Shown: positions 9,605-21,329, numbered from the stretch's first letter. The stretch: DNA of 64,000 bases from Nymphaea colorata (GCF_008831285.2 NC_045149.1:250001-314000); one strand, 5' to 3'. Notes: generated by a model not told the origin, from the sequence alone. Translations and numbers: made by a program.

Positions 9605-12417
9605 ATGTGTTTTCAGGACTTGCAAAATGGAAAGACGATTGCTGGTGGCCATGAGCACAAACAAGTTTACCTACTGTCAGAACCAGTGGAAGGCATGGCA
9701 TCTATGGCTCTATCGAAGCCTACTCCATATCAGTGGCATCTCCGACTAGGTCATCCTTCATTATCCAAGCTTCTAGTGTTCTCCCTAATATTTTTGTGTC
9801 TAAGTCATTCCAGTGTGAGGCCTGTCAATTGGGCAAACATTATAGAAGTAGTTTTCCTTTCAGCAGTAGTCCGTCGAGTCATGCAGTTTTTGATCTTATT
9901 CATGTTGATGTTTGGAGGCCCAGCCAGGTTGTAAGTCGAGCCAAATTTAGGTATTATCTTGTTATTGTTGATGATTTTTCTCGTCTTAATTTGGTGTTCT
10001 TGTTAAAAGAGAGGTCTGAAGTTATTTGTATTTTTCAAAATTTTATTATTGAAATAAAGGCTCAGTTTGATTCCATAGTCAAAAACATTCGCACTGATAA
10101 TGCTTGTGAGTTCAAATCCAATACCTTGCTACAGTTTTACACCAAATATGGAATATGCCCTCAATTCACTTGCCCACACACTTCTCAACAAAATGGTATT
10201 GCCGAACGTACACATCGTCAGTTACTTGGCATGGCTCATACTCTCATGATGCATAGTTGTGTTTCAGCGCAATTTTGGGGTGATGCCATACTCACTGCAT
10301 GTTACCTAATTAATCGTTTTCCATCATCGTTTATTGACAATCAAATTCTCATTCAAGTTCTCTATCCAGATAGACCCATGTTTTCCCTTCCACCCAAAGT
10401 CTTTGGATGTACTTTCTTTGTTCACAACCTTGGTCCTAATAAAGACAAACTTGGTGCACAATCAATTAAATGTATTTTCATTGGTTATCCAAAACACTAA
10501 AAGGGTTATATCTGTTTTGACTCCCACACTCATAAGCAGTACATCAGTGTGGATGTTACATTCATTGAGTCACATCCTTATTTTCACTATACTCCATCAC
10601 TACGTCTATTCCTTTACCTATCCCACTAGTTTCCCTGCAGTCTGTTCCTTATGATTCATTCCCTAGTGTCTGTAGATTTCGTGATCCCCCACTGGTATAC
10701 ACCCGCTGATGTTATTACTCCTACCTAGGATGCTCCAGACATGTGTTTGGACTTACCCATTGCTTTACGCAAAGGCAAAAGACAGTGTACTCTTCATCCT
10801 ATATCTCAGTTTGTTTCTACTACTGGTATTGGTGGTCATCTACAGCAATTTGTGTGAGCCCTGTCTATACATCTATTCCCTCCAGCCACCAACATGCGTT
10901 ACTTGATCCTAGGTGGCGGCAGGCTATGCAGGATGAAATGGAGACTCTAATGCAAAGGGGCACATGGGAATTCGTTGATCCTCCATCTGGTTGTGAAGTT
11001 GTGGGCTCCAAATGGGTATTTACCATCAAGTACCTATATGATGGCTCAGTGGAGCGCTACAAAGCTCATCTTGTAGCAAAAGGTTATACCCAAACCTATT
11101 GGGTAGATTTCTTTGAGACTTTTTCTCCTATGGCGAGGATGGGCACCATATGTCTTATTATCTCTGTTGCAGTACATTATGATTGGCCGTTATATCAGCT
11201 GGATGTCAAAAATGTCTTCTTATATGGAGATCTTGATGAAACCGTGTATATGCAGCAGCCTCCTGGCTTTGAACGTCAAGGGGAGTGTGGTAAAGTGTGC
11301 AGACTAAAGAAAGCTATATATGGCTTCAAACAAAGTCCTCGTGCTTGGTTTCATAAATTTTCAGAAGTTGTATTAAAATGTGGTTTCAAGAGATCTCAGC
11401 TAGACCATTCATTATTTGTCAAGAAAGGATCTAGAGGTACTGTGGTGTTAGTGGTGTATGTTGATGATATTGTGTTGACAGGTGAATGTGAGCAGGAGGT
11501 AGCTCATACAAAGAAATTTCTGCAACAACACTTTGTTACCAAATATCTTGGCCAGCTACAATACTTCCTTGACATTGAAGTTGCTCATAGTAAGGAAAGA
11601 GTAGTGTTATCACGAAGAAAGTATGTTCTTGATCTGTTACAGGACACAGCGATGCTGGGAGCTAAACCTACAATTCTTCCTATGAACCCACAGGTACACC
11701 AATTTGATGATGACTTGGAAGAGGTAGCTTCTCACGCCTACAGATCATTGATTCGTAAGCTTCTTTATGTGACAGTAACTCGACCAAACATTAGTTTTGC
11801 TGTGAGAAAATTAAGTCAATTCATGAAAAAACCAAGAAAATCACATTGGGATGCAACTTTGTTGATTGCCAAGTACTTGAAGTCCTCCCCTGGCAAAGGT
11901 CTTTTCTTTAAAAAGGGTACATCTCTTGATGTCAAAGCTTATAGCGACACGGATTATGCAGGCTCAGTTGATGATAGGAAGTCCACCACAGGATTTTGTG
12001 TGTTTGTGGGAGAAAATCTCATCTCTTGGAGAAGTAAGAAACAAAATGTTGTTTCTAAATCAAGTGCCGAGTCTTAATATCGTGCTATGGCTCAAACGGT
12101 TGCTGAAATGACATGGTCTAGATCCTTACTTGAAAGTCTCGGTATTCCTACTTCTACTCCCACGAAGATGTTTTGTGATAACAAAGTTGCTACTTACATT
12201 GCCAATAATCCAACATTTCATGAGAAGACAACGCACACTGAAGTAGATTGTCACTATATTCGTGATATGGTTCAAGAGGGAATTATCTCAACTATACATG
12301 TAGCCTCTAAAGGGCAAGCCGCTGATATCTTCACAAAAGCCTTGCCAATTGCAGAATTTTCTATATGTTGTGACAAGCTGAGCATGATTAACATCTATGC
12401 TTCAGCTTGAGGGGGAG
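9605..12417 (+). pseudogene. 5'-truncated Ty1/copia element F (integrase, RT, RNase H)
   Basis: Domains in order are: the pre-integrase block (YQWHLRLGHPSLSKL) with its Cys pair CEAC; the integrase core with DVW, TDNACEF and QNGIAERTH; RT from about 10910 with QLDVKNVFLYGDL and YVDDIVLTG; and RNase H with YSDTDYAGS and CDNK. Gag, most of protease and the 5' LTR are absent. Breaks include a frameshift near 9780, loss of frame in the integrase-RT linker (10500-10745), and a TAA at 12075-12077 exactly where the RNase H catalytic Glu codon should be. A polypurine tract (TTGAGGGGGAG) ends the coding part at about 12417. Confidence 0.9.
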
Positions 12418-12480
12418 CGTTGAATAATATGTGTTATGCACAAGAGGATGTGGATATGAGAACAGAAGATGCAAAACCTT
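12418..12480 (+). repeat. Start of the 3' LTR of element F (edge only)
   Basis: After the polypurine tract the sequence reads CGTTGAATAAT where related elements have TGTTGAA, so the first LTR base appears mutated. No LTR end was found. The sequence merges into AT-rich DNA, and the extent given is arbitrary. Confidence 0.35.
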
Positions 12481-12810
12481 TTTTCTTACTTTTAGTAATA
12501 TCTCAAATAATGTTTTTTGAATTTTGAACAAGTCATTGATCATCCTAGTTTTCAAAAAATGATGGAACTTGTGAATTCATGAACTTGTCAAGTTTCATCT
12601 CCTCCTATTATAGTCACAGTAAATTCAAAAATGAGAAAAATACAAAGTATCACAAATCAATCCCATTTCTCTGAGAATTTTACCGACATTGGGAGTCTTC
12701 ATCACATGAACACATGCAAGATCACAAATAATATAAAGAATGCCTTAGTGAAAATTAATAATAAACAATGCTAAAATAATGAATGTTTCCTTCTGAAAGT
12801 TTATCAGCAC

Positions 12811-12978
12811 CTTTTATCTTTTTGATTGTCCATAGCAGCATCTGTTATAGGAGTTGGATGTTCTGGCAGTCTAACAACTAGCCCACTAAGTGGGATCACT
12901 GGAGGTATTTTCACTGGCCTCAGTGATGGTCTTCCAACATATGGTACACGGACGGTTGAACCAGGATCCACATGATTT
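12811..12978 (-). CDS. Exon resembling SCD2 (coiled-coil domain protein)
   Basis: The minus-strand frame includes STVRVPYVGRPSLRPVK followed by a Pro/Val-rich stretch. I recognise this from the low-complexity middle part of plant SCD2 (Stomatal Cytokinesis Defective 2), a coiled-coil protein that works with SCD1 in trafficking at the plasma membrane and in cytokinesis. A good acceptor (CTAG before 12978) and a donor (GT at 12810-12809) bound 168 nt. The coiled-coil exons that should follow to the left were not found, and element F lies there. It could be a live exon in a gene with long, TE-filled introns or part of a relic. The match is from memory of the family. Confidence 0.6.
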
Positions 12979-14080
12979 CTAGCCAACTAAATTGGAATGT
13001 GAAATCTCTTAGTAAACTAGACATGCAAAAGTGACCACATTAAACAAGAACAATCCAATCAGGAAATGATGACGTAACCAGATCAATACTAACCACAAAT
13101 ACCGTCACAATAGAAATGAACTACAAACTCACATGATAGTACAGAAAATTTACCTGTCTAACTTTCATTTTCATTGACAAAATCCAAAAAAGAAGTCTCC
13201 AAAATTGTAAAGGATATAAATTTCAGCTGAAGTTTAAGCCATGAAAAATATAAAAATGGTTGGAACCAGAACGCCTTAACTGACGTGACCTGAAAATCTT
13301 TACCTCCATAGGAACGGAAGGCACGAAGTAACACTAGCTGTGGTGATCTTAGAATCCAATGTATAGCACAATCTGGATGAAATCCCAATTAATTAATAAC
13401 ATGATTCCTTGTATGAGACACAACATTGATCATTCTATGAGTCCCACTACCTCCTTCTTGCCATTAACCAAAGAAGAACAGATCAAGATAGTCATACAAG
13501 GATACTCTTCCATTACTTTTAGACTTTTAGTATGACTAACCCTGCCAGCGTACCATAGGCACACAAAACATATAAAGATGCCATACATCTAGTTTTTCAG
13601 GACCACATAACATGCAGTTGCCCATGAAGCATAACTCTGAATTAGCATCTCTTTTATCTCCTGCAAGTATGACAGACCCTGTCAACCCCACTTTAAACAC
13701 ATTCTGATGCATGTATATGCACACATAAAACATACAAATATGTCACATCTAGGCATTCAGGACCCCTTAATGTCCAAAACAGAACATGCAGTGCCCATGA
13801 AGCATGGCCCTGAATTAGCATTTTTCAGTCTCCTGTGCAACATGAATATATTGAAGAGTAGTGCATCAATTTGTCATTAAACATAAGCAAGACAGCAGAA
13901 GAGCTATGACAAAAACCTAGTACAAGCATCAGAATGTTGCTTTTATGATGCTACTAGTACAAGATTTGTTACGATGCTATGCTAACATGAGAAAGCAAGC
14001 CAGAAAAGTGTACCTAATTCCCCAAAAAGGTCATTCACAATTAAAAAAAATGCACGAGAAGATGCATGTGAGACAATTAC
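12979..14080 (-). other. Putative SCD2-like intron with a local duplication
   Basis: This lies between the two SCD2-like exons. About 13595-13660 and 13765-13830 are related blocks (both contain CCATGAAGCAT followed by TGAATTAGCAT), so roughly 170 bp was duplicated. A 44-nt segment near 13270-13312 has plausible splice sites, but its translation is not recognisable, so I do not call an exon. Confidence 0.4.
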
Positions 14081-14400
14081 CTGGGGACTAGGAGACCTCC
14101 CTCCTTTTCCTGCTGAAAGGCCAATGCCGCTTGTAACAACATAGTCTAATGAAAGCACATCACAATCGTCATCTTCATCATCAGCCCGTTGATGTGCCAT
14201 AACTTGTGCAAGCTTTTGAGCATCAGTTTTTGCATCATAGTGTTGGGACCTTTTGAAGTAGCTAGGCCAGTGGATCCAAATCGAGGGTGATGATGAATAG
14301 GTGACATCAATGGGGAAGGTGCACCACCGATACTAGAGATGCTCTTCTCTCTCATATACAAAGGGTTCCTAGGTCTCACTCCGTCCCACTCGGTCCATTT
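14081..14400 (-). pseudogene. Exon resembling SCD2, with a frameshift
   Basis: A splice-bounded minus-strand segment: acceptor ACACAG before 14400, and CCCCAG then GTAATT at 14081/14080. It encodes WDGVRPRNPLYM, a Ser/Pro/His-rich stretch, then in another frame LAQVMAHQRADDEDDD and a Gly/Ser-rich end SAGKGGRSPSPQ. In SCD2-type proteins these blocks form one frame, in which the Ala-rich helix leads directly into the acidic run. Here the frame changes around a run of five A near 14240, so one base has been lost or gained, or read wrongly. If real, it breaks the protein before its coiled coil. The exon keeps the order and spacing of the family. Confidence 0.6.
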
Positions 14401-14816
14401 CTGTGTCTCAGATTAACTGGACAGAACAAAGAAACTCATTCTCTTCTACAAAACAGGTAGATCTATTAAGTTCATCATTCGGACATCAGGAAAAAATCAC
14501 CATCTACAGTCTCAGAACCATAAGTTGCAAAATTCCAAAGACCAAATATCATGCAATGCAACTGCAAAAGAGTGTGCAACTAGTTAAGTTTTCTATTTTC
14601 AACAATTGTGGCCCCTAATTAAAACCTAGAACAATGGATGGGTTTATTTGAATGCATAAACAGAACTTCATGAACATTCAAATTTTTATTATCTAACTTC
14701 TCCAATTTCATGGATTATGAAAGATCTCCTATATTTATCTAATAGATCATTTATAATGTTTGAAATGTAGAAATTGCACCCATATAGTTAAAGTTTTGAA
14801 CACAAGGCAAGTCCAC

Positions 14817-15735
14817 TAGGGCTGCACAACAAGTCAAGCCAACTCGGGCTCGACTCGTTTTTATACGAGTCGAGTTCGAGCTTAAACATAAACTCGATAA
14901 TGTTAACGAGCCGAGTTCGAGTTAGTTGAACTCGACTCAACTAAACTCAACTCGACTTTAATTTAAGCTTTTTGTTTTGCCTTTTTAAGTTTTCCCTCTC
15001 TTCACCCACACGCGTTTTTAAGTTTTCATTCTTTTTTCCCTCTCTTCACCCACGCCCGTTTTTAAGTTTTCCCTCTTTTTTTCCCTCCATCAGCCATGCT
15101 TTGTTACCCTACTTTCATCATTACCCATTTCAATCAATCAATCATTCACGTCATTTTCCCTCTCAGTTTCCTCTCTCCTCACCCAGTCCTTTCCCATTCC
15201 ATACGCGTTTCCTTCCCATCCATGCCTTTTACTGTGTTCCCGCAATCGGCAGTTCTCAAGCTCCTCTTCCTTCTCTCTCTCTCCTTATCCCTTTCTCCCT
15301 CAAAAGACAGGGGTAAGAAGAAAAAGGAAAGAAACACAGAGACAATGAAAAAAAGAGGCGAGATCTTCGAATCCAAAGGGGAGGCTGATGCAGTCGTCGG
15401 GGTACGATGCCTTCTTCGTGAGCGATTTCAGCGAGAACGGCTATGACCATCACAGGCCCTTCCCAGCGCTTCCACGCCTACTCCGCCTTCTCCGACGAAT
15501 CAAAGGACCTGATTAAAGTTGATGACCGTCTCCAGCTTTTGGTCCCCGGCCTTCCTCCTTCGAAGATAGTTCCCCGACCTAAACGAGTTTAAACGAGCCA
15601 ACGAGTCGAGCTCGAGCTCTAACATAGTCTCTCGAGCCGAGCTTGAGTTGAAATTGTGAAGCTTGTCTCGAGCTCGAGCTGACTAAACATGAGTCGAGCC
15701 GAGCTCGAGCTCGACTCGGCTCATGTGCAGCCCTA
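14817..15735. mobile_element. hAT-like non-autonomous element with 8-bp target duplication
   Basis: Perfect 12-bp terminal inverted repeats, TAGGGCTGCACA and TGTGCAGCCCTA, are flanked by AAGTCCAC on both sides (14809-14816 and 15736-15743). Inside both ends lie many copies of GAGTCGAG/CTCGAGCT-like motifs that can pair with each other. The centre is CT-rich, then GC-rich at about 15380-15570. No transposase is encoded. It sits to the 5' side of the SCD2-like exons, so probably in an intron or upstream sequence. Confidence 0.9.
15380..15575 (+). other. GC-rich block inside the hAT-like element, possible captured host sequence
   Basis: This part is much richer in GC than the element ends and has codon-like open frames, for example YDAFFVSDFSENGYDHH and, in another frame, RFHAYSAFSDESKDLIKVDD. 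A change of frame separates the two. I cannot name a parent gene. Capture of host gene pieces by DNA transposons is known in plants, and here it is an inference. Confidence 0.3.
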
Positions 15736-16233
15736 AAGTCCACACAATCTTCTACCTAAAAAAAATAATCACTTAAAATGTAATCACAATTTTTTTTTTT
15801 GGCAATTATATTTGGAAAGTCTGACATCAAAACTTATCCAAACAGCCAATTTATCCATACTGGGGTACTAATGGGGTAAGTTATTTCTGGTCATCAATCT
15901 ATCTGAAAACATTAGATATAAGACTACTCCAAAACCATTCACACACCCTAGTTGTAACAAAATAGAATTTGATCTCCATTTCAAATCTTTAAATGCTTTT
16001 CAGTTTCTTTTACTCTAAGTTTCAGTTTGGTCCAATTTCAAGACAAATCAGCACAAAAGTACTCTGGAACTGCTACATTTATGGTACCAATCTGGCATTT
16101 GTAGCATAAGTACATTTTATGAAACTGATCAGCATTGCTTAAAGCTCTAGCATTTGCACAAAGCAGACAAACTGATTTTTTAAGCAATTCTGCATTGACT
16201 CTCTTATATTGTGCATTTGTGAGTTATTGGCTT
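15736..16233. other. No gene seen
   Basis: AT-rich sequence between the hAT-like element and copia element C, without a recognisable frame. Confidence 0.6.
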
Positions 16234-16474
16234 TGTAGAAACATGAGCACAGAGAAAGAGGATATGAGAAACACGATGTAACGTGGAAAAACCCTCAACA
16301 AGAGGGAAAAAACCACGGATGAGGAGGAGCTGGTTCCCCACTAGCTGCCAGACTCTCTCTCTCTAAAGATTTCATTCAACTAGAAGATTAGGGTTACAAT
16401 GGTATAAGTATGCCCTAATTAGGACATACTGGATTGGGTCTAGGCCTGGACCCGTACACCAATATCCGTCAACA
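16234..16474 (-). repeat. 3' LTR of element C
   Basis: 241 bp. Its inner edge abuts the minus-strand polypurine tract (TTGAGGGGGAG at 16475-16487). Confidence 0.9.
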
Positions 16475-19400
16475 CTCCCCCTCAAGTTGAGCATACATAT
16501 CAAACATGCTCAACTTGGATACATTTCTCTCAAACGAAGTCGAGGATAGGGCCTTCGTCAGAACATCAGCTGTTTGGTCTTCAGACTTCATGTACGGAAG
16601 GATCAACTCTTTGGCATCAATTCTTTCACGAATAAAGTGACGAGCAATCTCAACATGCTTGGTTCTGTCGTGTAGAACAGAGTTGTTGGCAAGATTGATT
16701 GCAGACTTGTTATCACAGTACATCTTCATAGGTCCTTCAATCTCTATACCAATATCATTCAGCAATATTTTCAACCATAGTAACTCTGACACTCCCATCG
16801 CAACGGCTCTATATTCTGTCTCTGCACGAGAACATACATCCTATCTCTTGCTCCTCCATACAACAAGATTTCCTCTCAAGTAGACACAGTACCCTGCAGT
16901 AGATCGTCTGGTGTCAGCACATCTTGCCCAGTCTGCATCGAAATATCCCTCGACCTCTATAGTCTCTTGTTTTACATACAAGAGTCCCTTACCAGGATTT
17001 CTCTTCAAGTAACATACTACTCTGTCCACATCCTTTAGATGTGCATTTGTAGGAGCATGCATGATTGACTCAATACATTGACCGCGAAAGTGATATCAGG
17101 TCTCGTGAGGGTAAGGTAGATCAACTTCCCAACTAGACGTTGATATCTTCCATTAGCTTCTTCACAGAGCAGCTCTCCATCCCTAAGACTCAACTTGTGC
17201 CCGATGTCAAGTGGTGTAGAAGCAGGCCTACACCCCAACTTACCAGTCTCTTCCAGCAGATCTAACGTGTATTTCCTTTGGTTTAGCACAAGACCAGTAC
17301 TCGATCTAGCAATCTCAATACCAAGGAAATACATCAGCTTGCCAAGATCCTTGAGATCAAATTCCGTAGCTAGTAATCCTTTTAACTTGATGATCTCCTC
17401 CTCATCATTGCCTGTGACAATCACGTCATCCACATAGACAAGTAAAAGAGTGACTATGCCCTCCTTTTTCTTCACGAATAGTGTGTGGTCTCCATTCCCT
17501 TGTTTGTACCCATAATGTTGCATTACTCGTCTCAGTCGTTCGAACCATGCTCTGGGCGACTGCTTGAGGCCATATAAGGCCTTTTTTAGCTTACAACATT
17601 TCTCTGGTTCTTCATATCCTGGAGGCATATGCATATACACTTCTTCTTCAAGGTCACCATTGAGGAAGACATTCTTGACATCTAGTTGGTACATCTTCCA
17701 CTCCTTCGTCACATCTAGGGATATAATAACTCTGACTGTCTTCATTTTCACAACAGGTGCAAAGGTCTCCAAGTAATCAATCTCATATTTCTGGCTAAAC
17801 CCCTTGGCCACAAGACGAGCTTTATATCTTTCAACACTCCTGACGGGTATGAATTCCAGAAGGCCCCCACACATCTGAGTGAACCAAGAAAAAAACTTCA
17901 TTAACACAACTAGTAGAAATGGGGTACGAAGCCCTCACATGTTTGGCAAACTGACACACATCACAGGAAATCAAGGACAAATTCAAAGAAGAACACAAAT
18001 CAAGGAACAATTGTTTCAAAATCCCAAAAGGTAAATACCCAAAACGTTCATGCCAGTACAAGAAGGATTGAAGACAATCTTCTCTTTGTTTCTCTGTCTT
18101 GTTGATCGCTGTCACAAGAGCTATAGCCACATGTATGGGAAGACGATATAGGCCATCAGACACCAAACCAATCCCAATCCTCTTCCCTGTCACCAAGTCC
18201 TGCAAAACACAACGGTTGGCAGAAAAAATGAGTTCACAGTTCAGCTCTTTAGTAAGTTTGCTAACTGACGAAAGATTTAAGGGAAACTGGGGAACATGTA
18301 ATGCGCCCCGTACATGAAATTTGTCCAACAAGGACAGAGTCTTTTCGCCTGCCACAACAGTAGTGGAACCATCTGCGAGAGAAACCCGTTCCCTTCCCGA
18401 AGATAACTTATATTCATGAAATAATTTTGGGTTACCTGTCATGTTGTGAGTGGCACCACTATCCACAATCCATTCCCCCATAGAAGAGTTACATGTATCG
18501 CCAATAACTGCAAGAGCATGATTAGCCTTTGTCTCATCTAGTGTCTCGGCCTGGTTGACATCAATCCGACCCAAGTAAGCCCTCAGTTCACGAATCTGGT
18601 CGGCAGAAATAGAGACTCTTTCGCCACTGGATTTGGGCACCTTAGACACAGACATCTTCCCAATAGAAGACCTCCTTTTGTTTCCCTTCTTCTCTGGATG
18701 AAGATCTCAACAATAATCCACGGTATGACCAGTTTTCTTGCAGTGGGTGCATCTACGGATAGATCTAGTACCACGACTCACAAGAGCGGATCTCTCATGA
18801 TAGGGTACGAGATCCCTCTTGCCCTCATTTGTAACCAGCCTTCTCTGTTCTTCTGCTTCAACACAGGAGTACACATCTTCAATACTGGGCACCTCCCATG
18901 AATTCAGAATCTGACTTCTAACACATTCAAACTCATCATTTAAACCAGATAAAAAGAGGAACACCCTGTTCTCTCATACTTGAGCTACATAAAGTGCCTG
19001 ATCTTGGGGACAATGCCAAGGAATATCAGAATGATAGTCAAGCTCTTCTCATTTGGCTTTCAAAGCCCCATGGTATTCGGCAACAGAAGAGTTCCCTAGT
19101 CGAAGGCCATAGACAGCCTTCACTATTTGGTAAGTACGAATTGATGTTTTCTTTTGGCCATACATCTGCTCTAAGACTACCCACATGTCTCTTGCAGTCT
19201 TCTTTCGAAGGATAAGGGGCTGAATATCGGTGGAGACGGAGTTGACAATTCAAGTTTTCACTTGATTATCCTCAAGAAACCAAGTGTCCCATACCCCACT
19301 TGTCTTTGCTGGTTCAGGGTTCCGTCCGTCGATATAGGCAACCCGACCGCGGGCAGCAATCCCCATAGTCATAGCGGCCGACCACGGGAAATAGTTTTCT

Positions 19401-19504
19401 TTTGTAAGGCGAAGAGTAATGACCTGAGCGGGAACATTCTCAGTTTTAAACACCCCGATTTCAGATTGATTGGTGTTAACAGTAGACGAAGTAGAGGCTG
19501 CCAT
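16475..19504 (-). pseudogene. Gag-pol of element C (broken, about 1.24 kb deleted)
   Basis: Read leftwards from the ATG at 19504: Gag N-terminus; CCHC knuckle (CTHCKKTGHTVDYC); protease DSGAT; pre-integrase and the first integrase Asp (HSDVWGPS); then an abrupt jump at about 17850 to the middle of RT (SVERYKARLVAKG), YVDDVIVTG, and RNase H. Integrase's catalytic core and the RT fingers are missing. Three stops stand at positions where B has Trp: TGA at 19250-19252, 18974-18976 and 18707-18709. In RNase H the last acidic position is Ala (EIARHF, where B has EIDRHF), and the frame shifts near 16841-16850. It cannot make a working polyprotein. Confidence 0.92.
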
Positions 19505-20157
19505 AATCACAGGTCAGTCCGGCAAATGGCACGGGCGGCGGTGAAACACGGGAGGCACCGGCGACAACAGGAAGCACCAGCGGAAGCAAGGAGCAAGGGC
19601 GTCGACAGCAGCAGCAGCAAGGTCAGTGACGCCGGTGGCAGTAGCGTCGTCGGACGACGCAATAGAAAGGTAACAACAGTGGTGACTAAGAGCAGGGCAG
19701 CGATCCAACAGTTGAAGAACACCAGACCTCACGGTAACTACCAAGGCAGAACAGACGAAGAAGACGACGGGGGACCAGCACGGGGCGACGCTGGAACTCC
19801 AACGGCGTCGGGTCAAAAACAGGGACCGAACAGAGTAATGTCGGGGGACTCAGAGAACCGCGGCGACGCAGCTGGTGGCAGCGACGGCAAGCAGGCAAGA
19901 AACAGAGAGTCGCCGGAACTCCAGATGGCGTCGAGGAACTCCTACGGTGTCGAGGTGTCACCGGAACTCCAACGGCGTCGAGAGCATCGCTGGAAGAGAC
20001 GCCGGAACTCTAACAGTGTTGGGCGATGACCACGTCGGGCAGCGAGCCGTCGGGCGATAGGCAATGAATAGTACCGACACGAGTCTCCCTCTCACACGGA
20101 TGCAACAGAAACAAAAACTCGAACCAGTCATGCCAGAACTTCACGGCTCCGATACCA

Positions 20158-20395
20158 TGTAGAAACACGAGCATAGAGAAAGAGGATATTAGAAACACGA
20201 TGTAACGTGGAAAAACCCTCAACAAGAGGGAAAAACCACAGATGAGGAGGAGCTGGTTGCCCACTAGCCGCCAGACTCTCTCTCTAAAGATTTCATTCAA
20301 CTAGAAGATTAGGGTTACAATGGTATAAGTATACCCTAATTAGGACATATTGGATTGAGTCTAGGCCTGGACCCGTACAACAATATCCATCAACA
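20158..20395 (-). repeat. 5' LTR of element C
   Basis: 238 bp, next to the primer-binding site at 20145-20157. It differs from the 3' LTR by scattered substitutions and small indels. Confidence 0.9.
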
Positions 20396-20631
20396 GGCTG
20401 AACCAAAGATTTTTCACTTTCTTTTTCCATTTCTTTGTAATATGCATGCCAGTTTAAGCAGAAATTTTCCAAGCCGATTTCTAGAGATGCACCTTAGGCA
20501 TCGAACTCTCAAGCCTTAACCTCCTTGAGCTTCGAAAACTTCATTCACCTGCCTAACCAAGTCAATGGAGCTCTTGATGGAGATCAGTGGGCAGAAGTAA
20601 ATGGCATGAATATGATGGAGTCACTATTACA
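20396..20631. other. No gene seen
   Basis: Non-repetitive sequence right of element C. No frame or splice-bounded segment can be supported. Confidence 0.5.
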
Positions 20632-20758
<127 letters not shown>

Positions 20759-21015
20759 CATTCTTATACTATTTCCATGCGATTACATAGTCTAAGCCAA
20801 CCTAGTCCGGACACCCTTTCGACATGAAATATGTTCTATGCAGATAGTCTGGCAGAAATAATCAGATTAAAAGGAAACCTCGAATGGACTAAAATCCACC
20901 AACTAACTTCCATTGCGTCACTAGCTTCCTTCTTTTTTGGTATTCAATCCGTAGATGCTCATCGAAACCCACGTCATCGCAGCAAAGCATTTCACGTATA
21001 ACAAATGTAAGAATC

Positions 21016-21142
21016 ACACTAAACTTTTGCGTTCAGATAGAGAGACGGAGTGTATCGATTCCATATGTTGTGAAAACCGATGAACTAAGCCAATCTTGCT
21101 CAAATTGTTGATCTGCCTATCCTCTTCTGAGTCCGCCAACAT
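21016..21142 (-). other. Candidate host exon, unidentified
   Basis: The minus strand after an acceptor-like TCGCCCAG (AG at 21144-21143) reads MLADSEEDRQINNLSK and stays open to a TGA near 21016. The residue mix (acidic, then amphipathic) looks protein-like and stands out from its AT-rich surroundings. I do not recognise the family. It may belong to the same minus-strand gene as 21265-21329. Confidence 0.25.
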
Positions 21143-21264
21143 CTGGGCGATTGCAAAACATTCAATATGCACAAAGGGAAAAATACAATGGCGTCGCTAA
21201 TTTTTATATGTATGAAGTGGAAATGCATGCACACAGAGTAAACGAGAGAGAGGGAGGGGTGTAC

Positions 21265-21329
21265 CGGATGCACTCGTTGGCTCTAATACTGCTCGGCTTT
21301 GATCCTCCCAGTGCTCTTCCAGATCAATG
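21265..21329 (-). other. Candidate host exon, unidentified
   Basis: 65 nt on the minus strand between a pyrimidine-rich acceptor (TTTTGATAG) and a donor (CATCCG then GTACAC). One frame reads IDLEEHWEDQSRAVLEPTSA. Splice sites and composition fit an exon, but the family is unknown. Confidence 0.3.

Larger units (their letters stand above)
16234..20395 (-). mobile_element. Ty1/copia element C, internally deleted, both LTRs present
   Basis: LTRs at 16234-16474 (3') and 20158-20395 (5') share TGTAGAAACA and CAACA ends on the plus strand. Target duplication: GGCTT on the left (16229-16233) and GGCTG on the right (20396-20400), one mismatch. The primer-binding site reads TGGTATCGGAGCC on the minus strand beside the 5' LTR, one mismatch from the usual form. 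By hand count the two LTRs differ at about 11 of 238 aligned positions, more than element B's. Element B is the closest relative in the window. Confidence 0.92.

Noticed and set aside
8505-12480. The 220-bp LTR as the 5' LTR of element F
   Set aside because: No primer-binding site follows it, and its start (TGTTGAAATTAG) differs from the F 3' LTR start beyond the first bases. It also has its own duplication on both sides.
19262-20029. 255-residue plus-strand frame
   Set aside because: It runs antisense to the Gag start and leader of element C and has Arg/Gly-rich, GC-driven composition.
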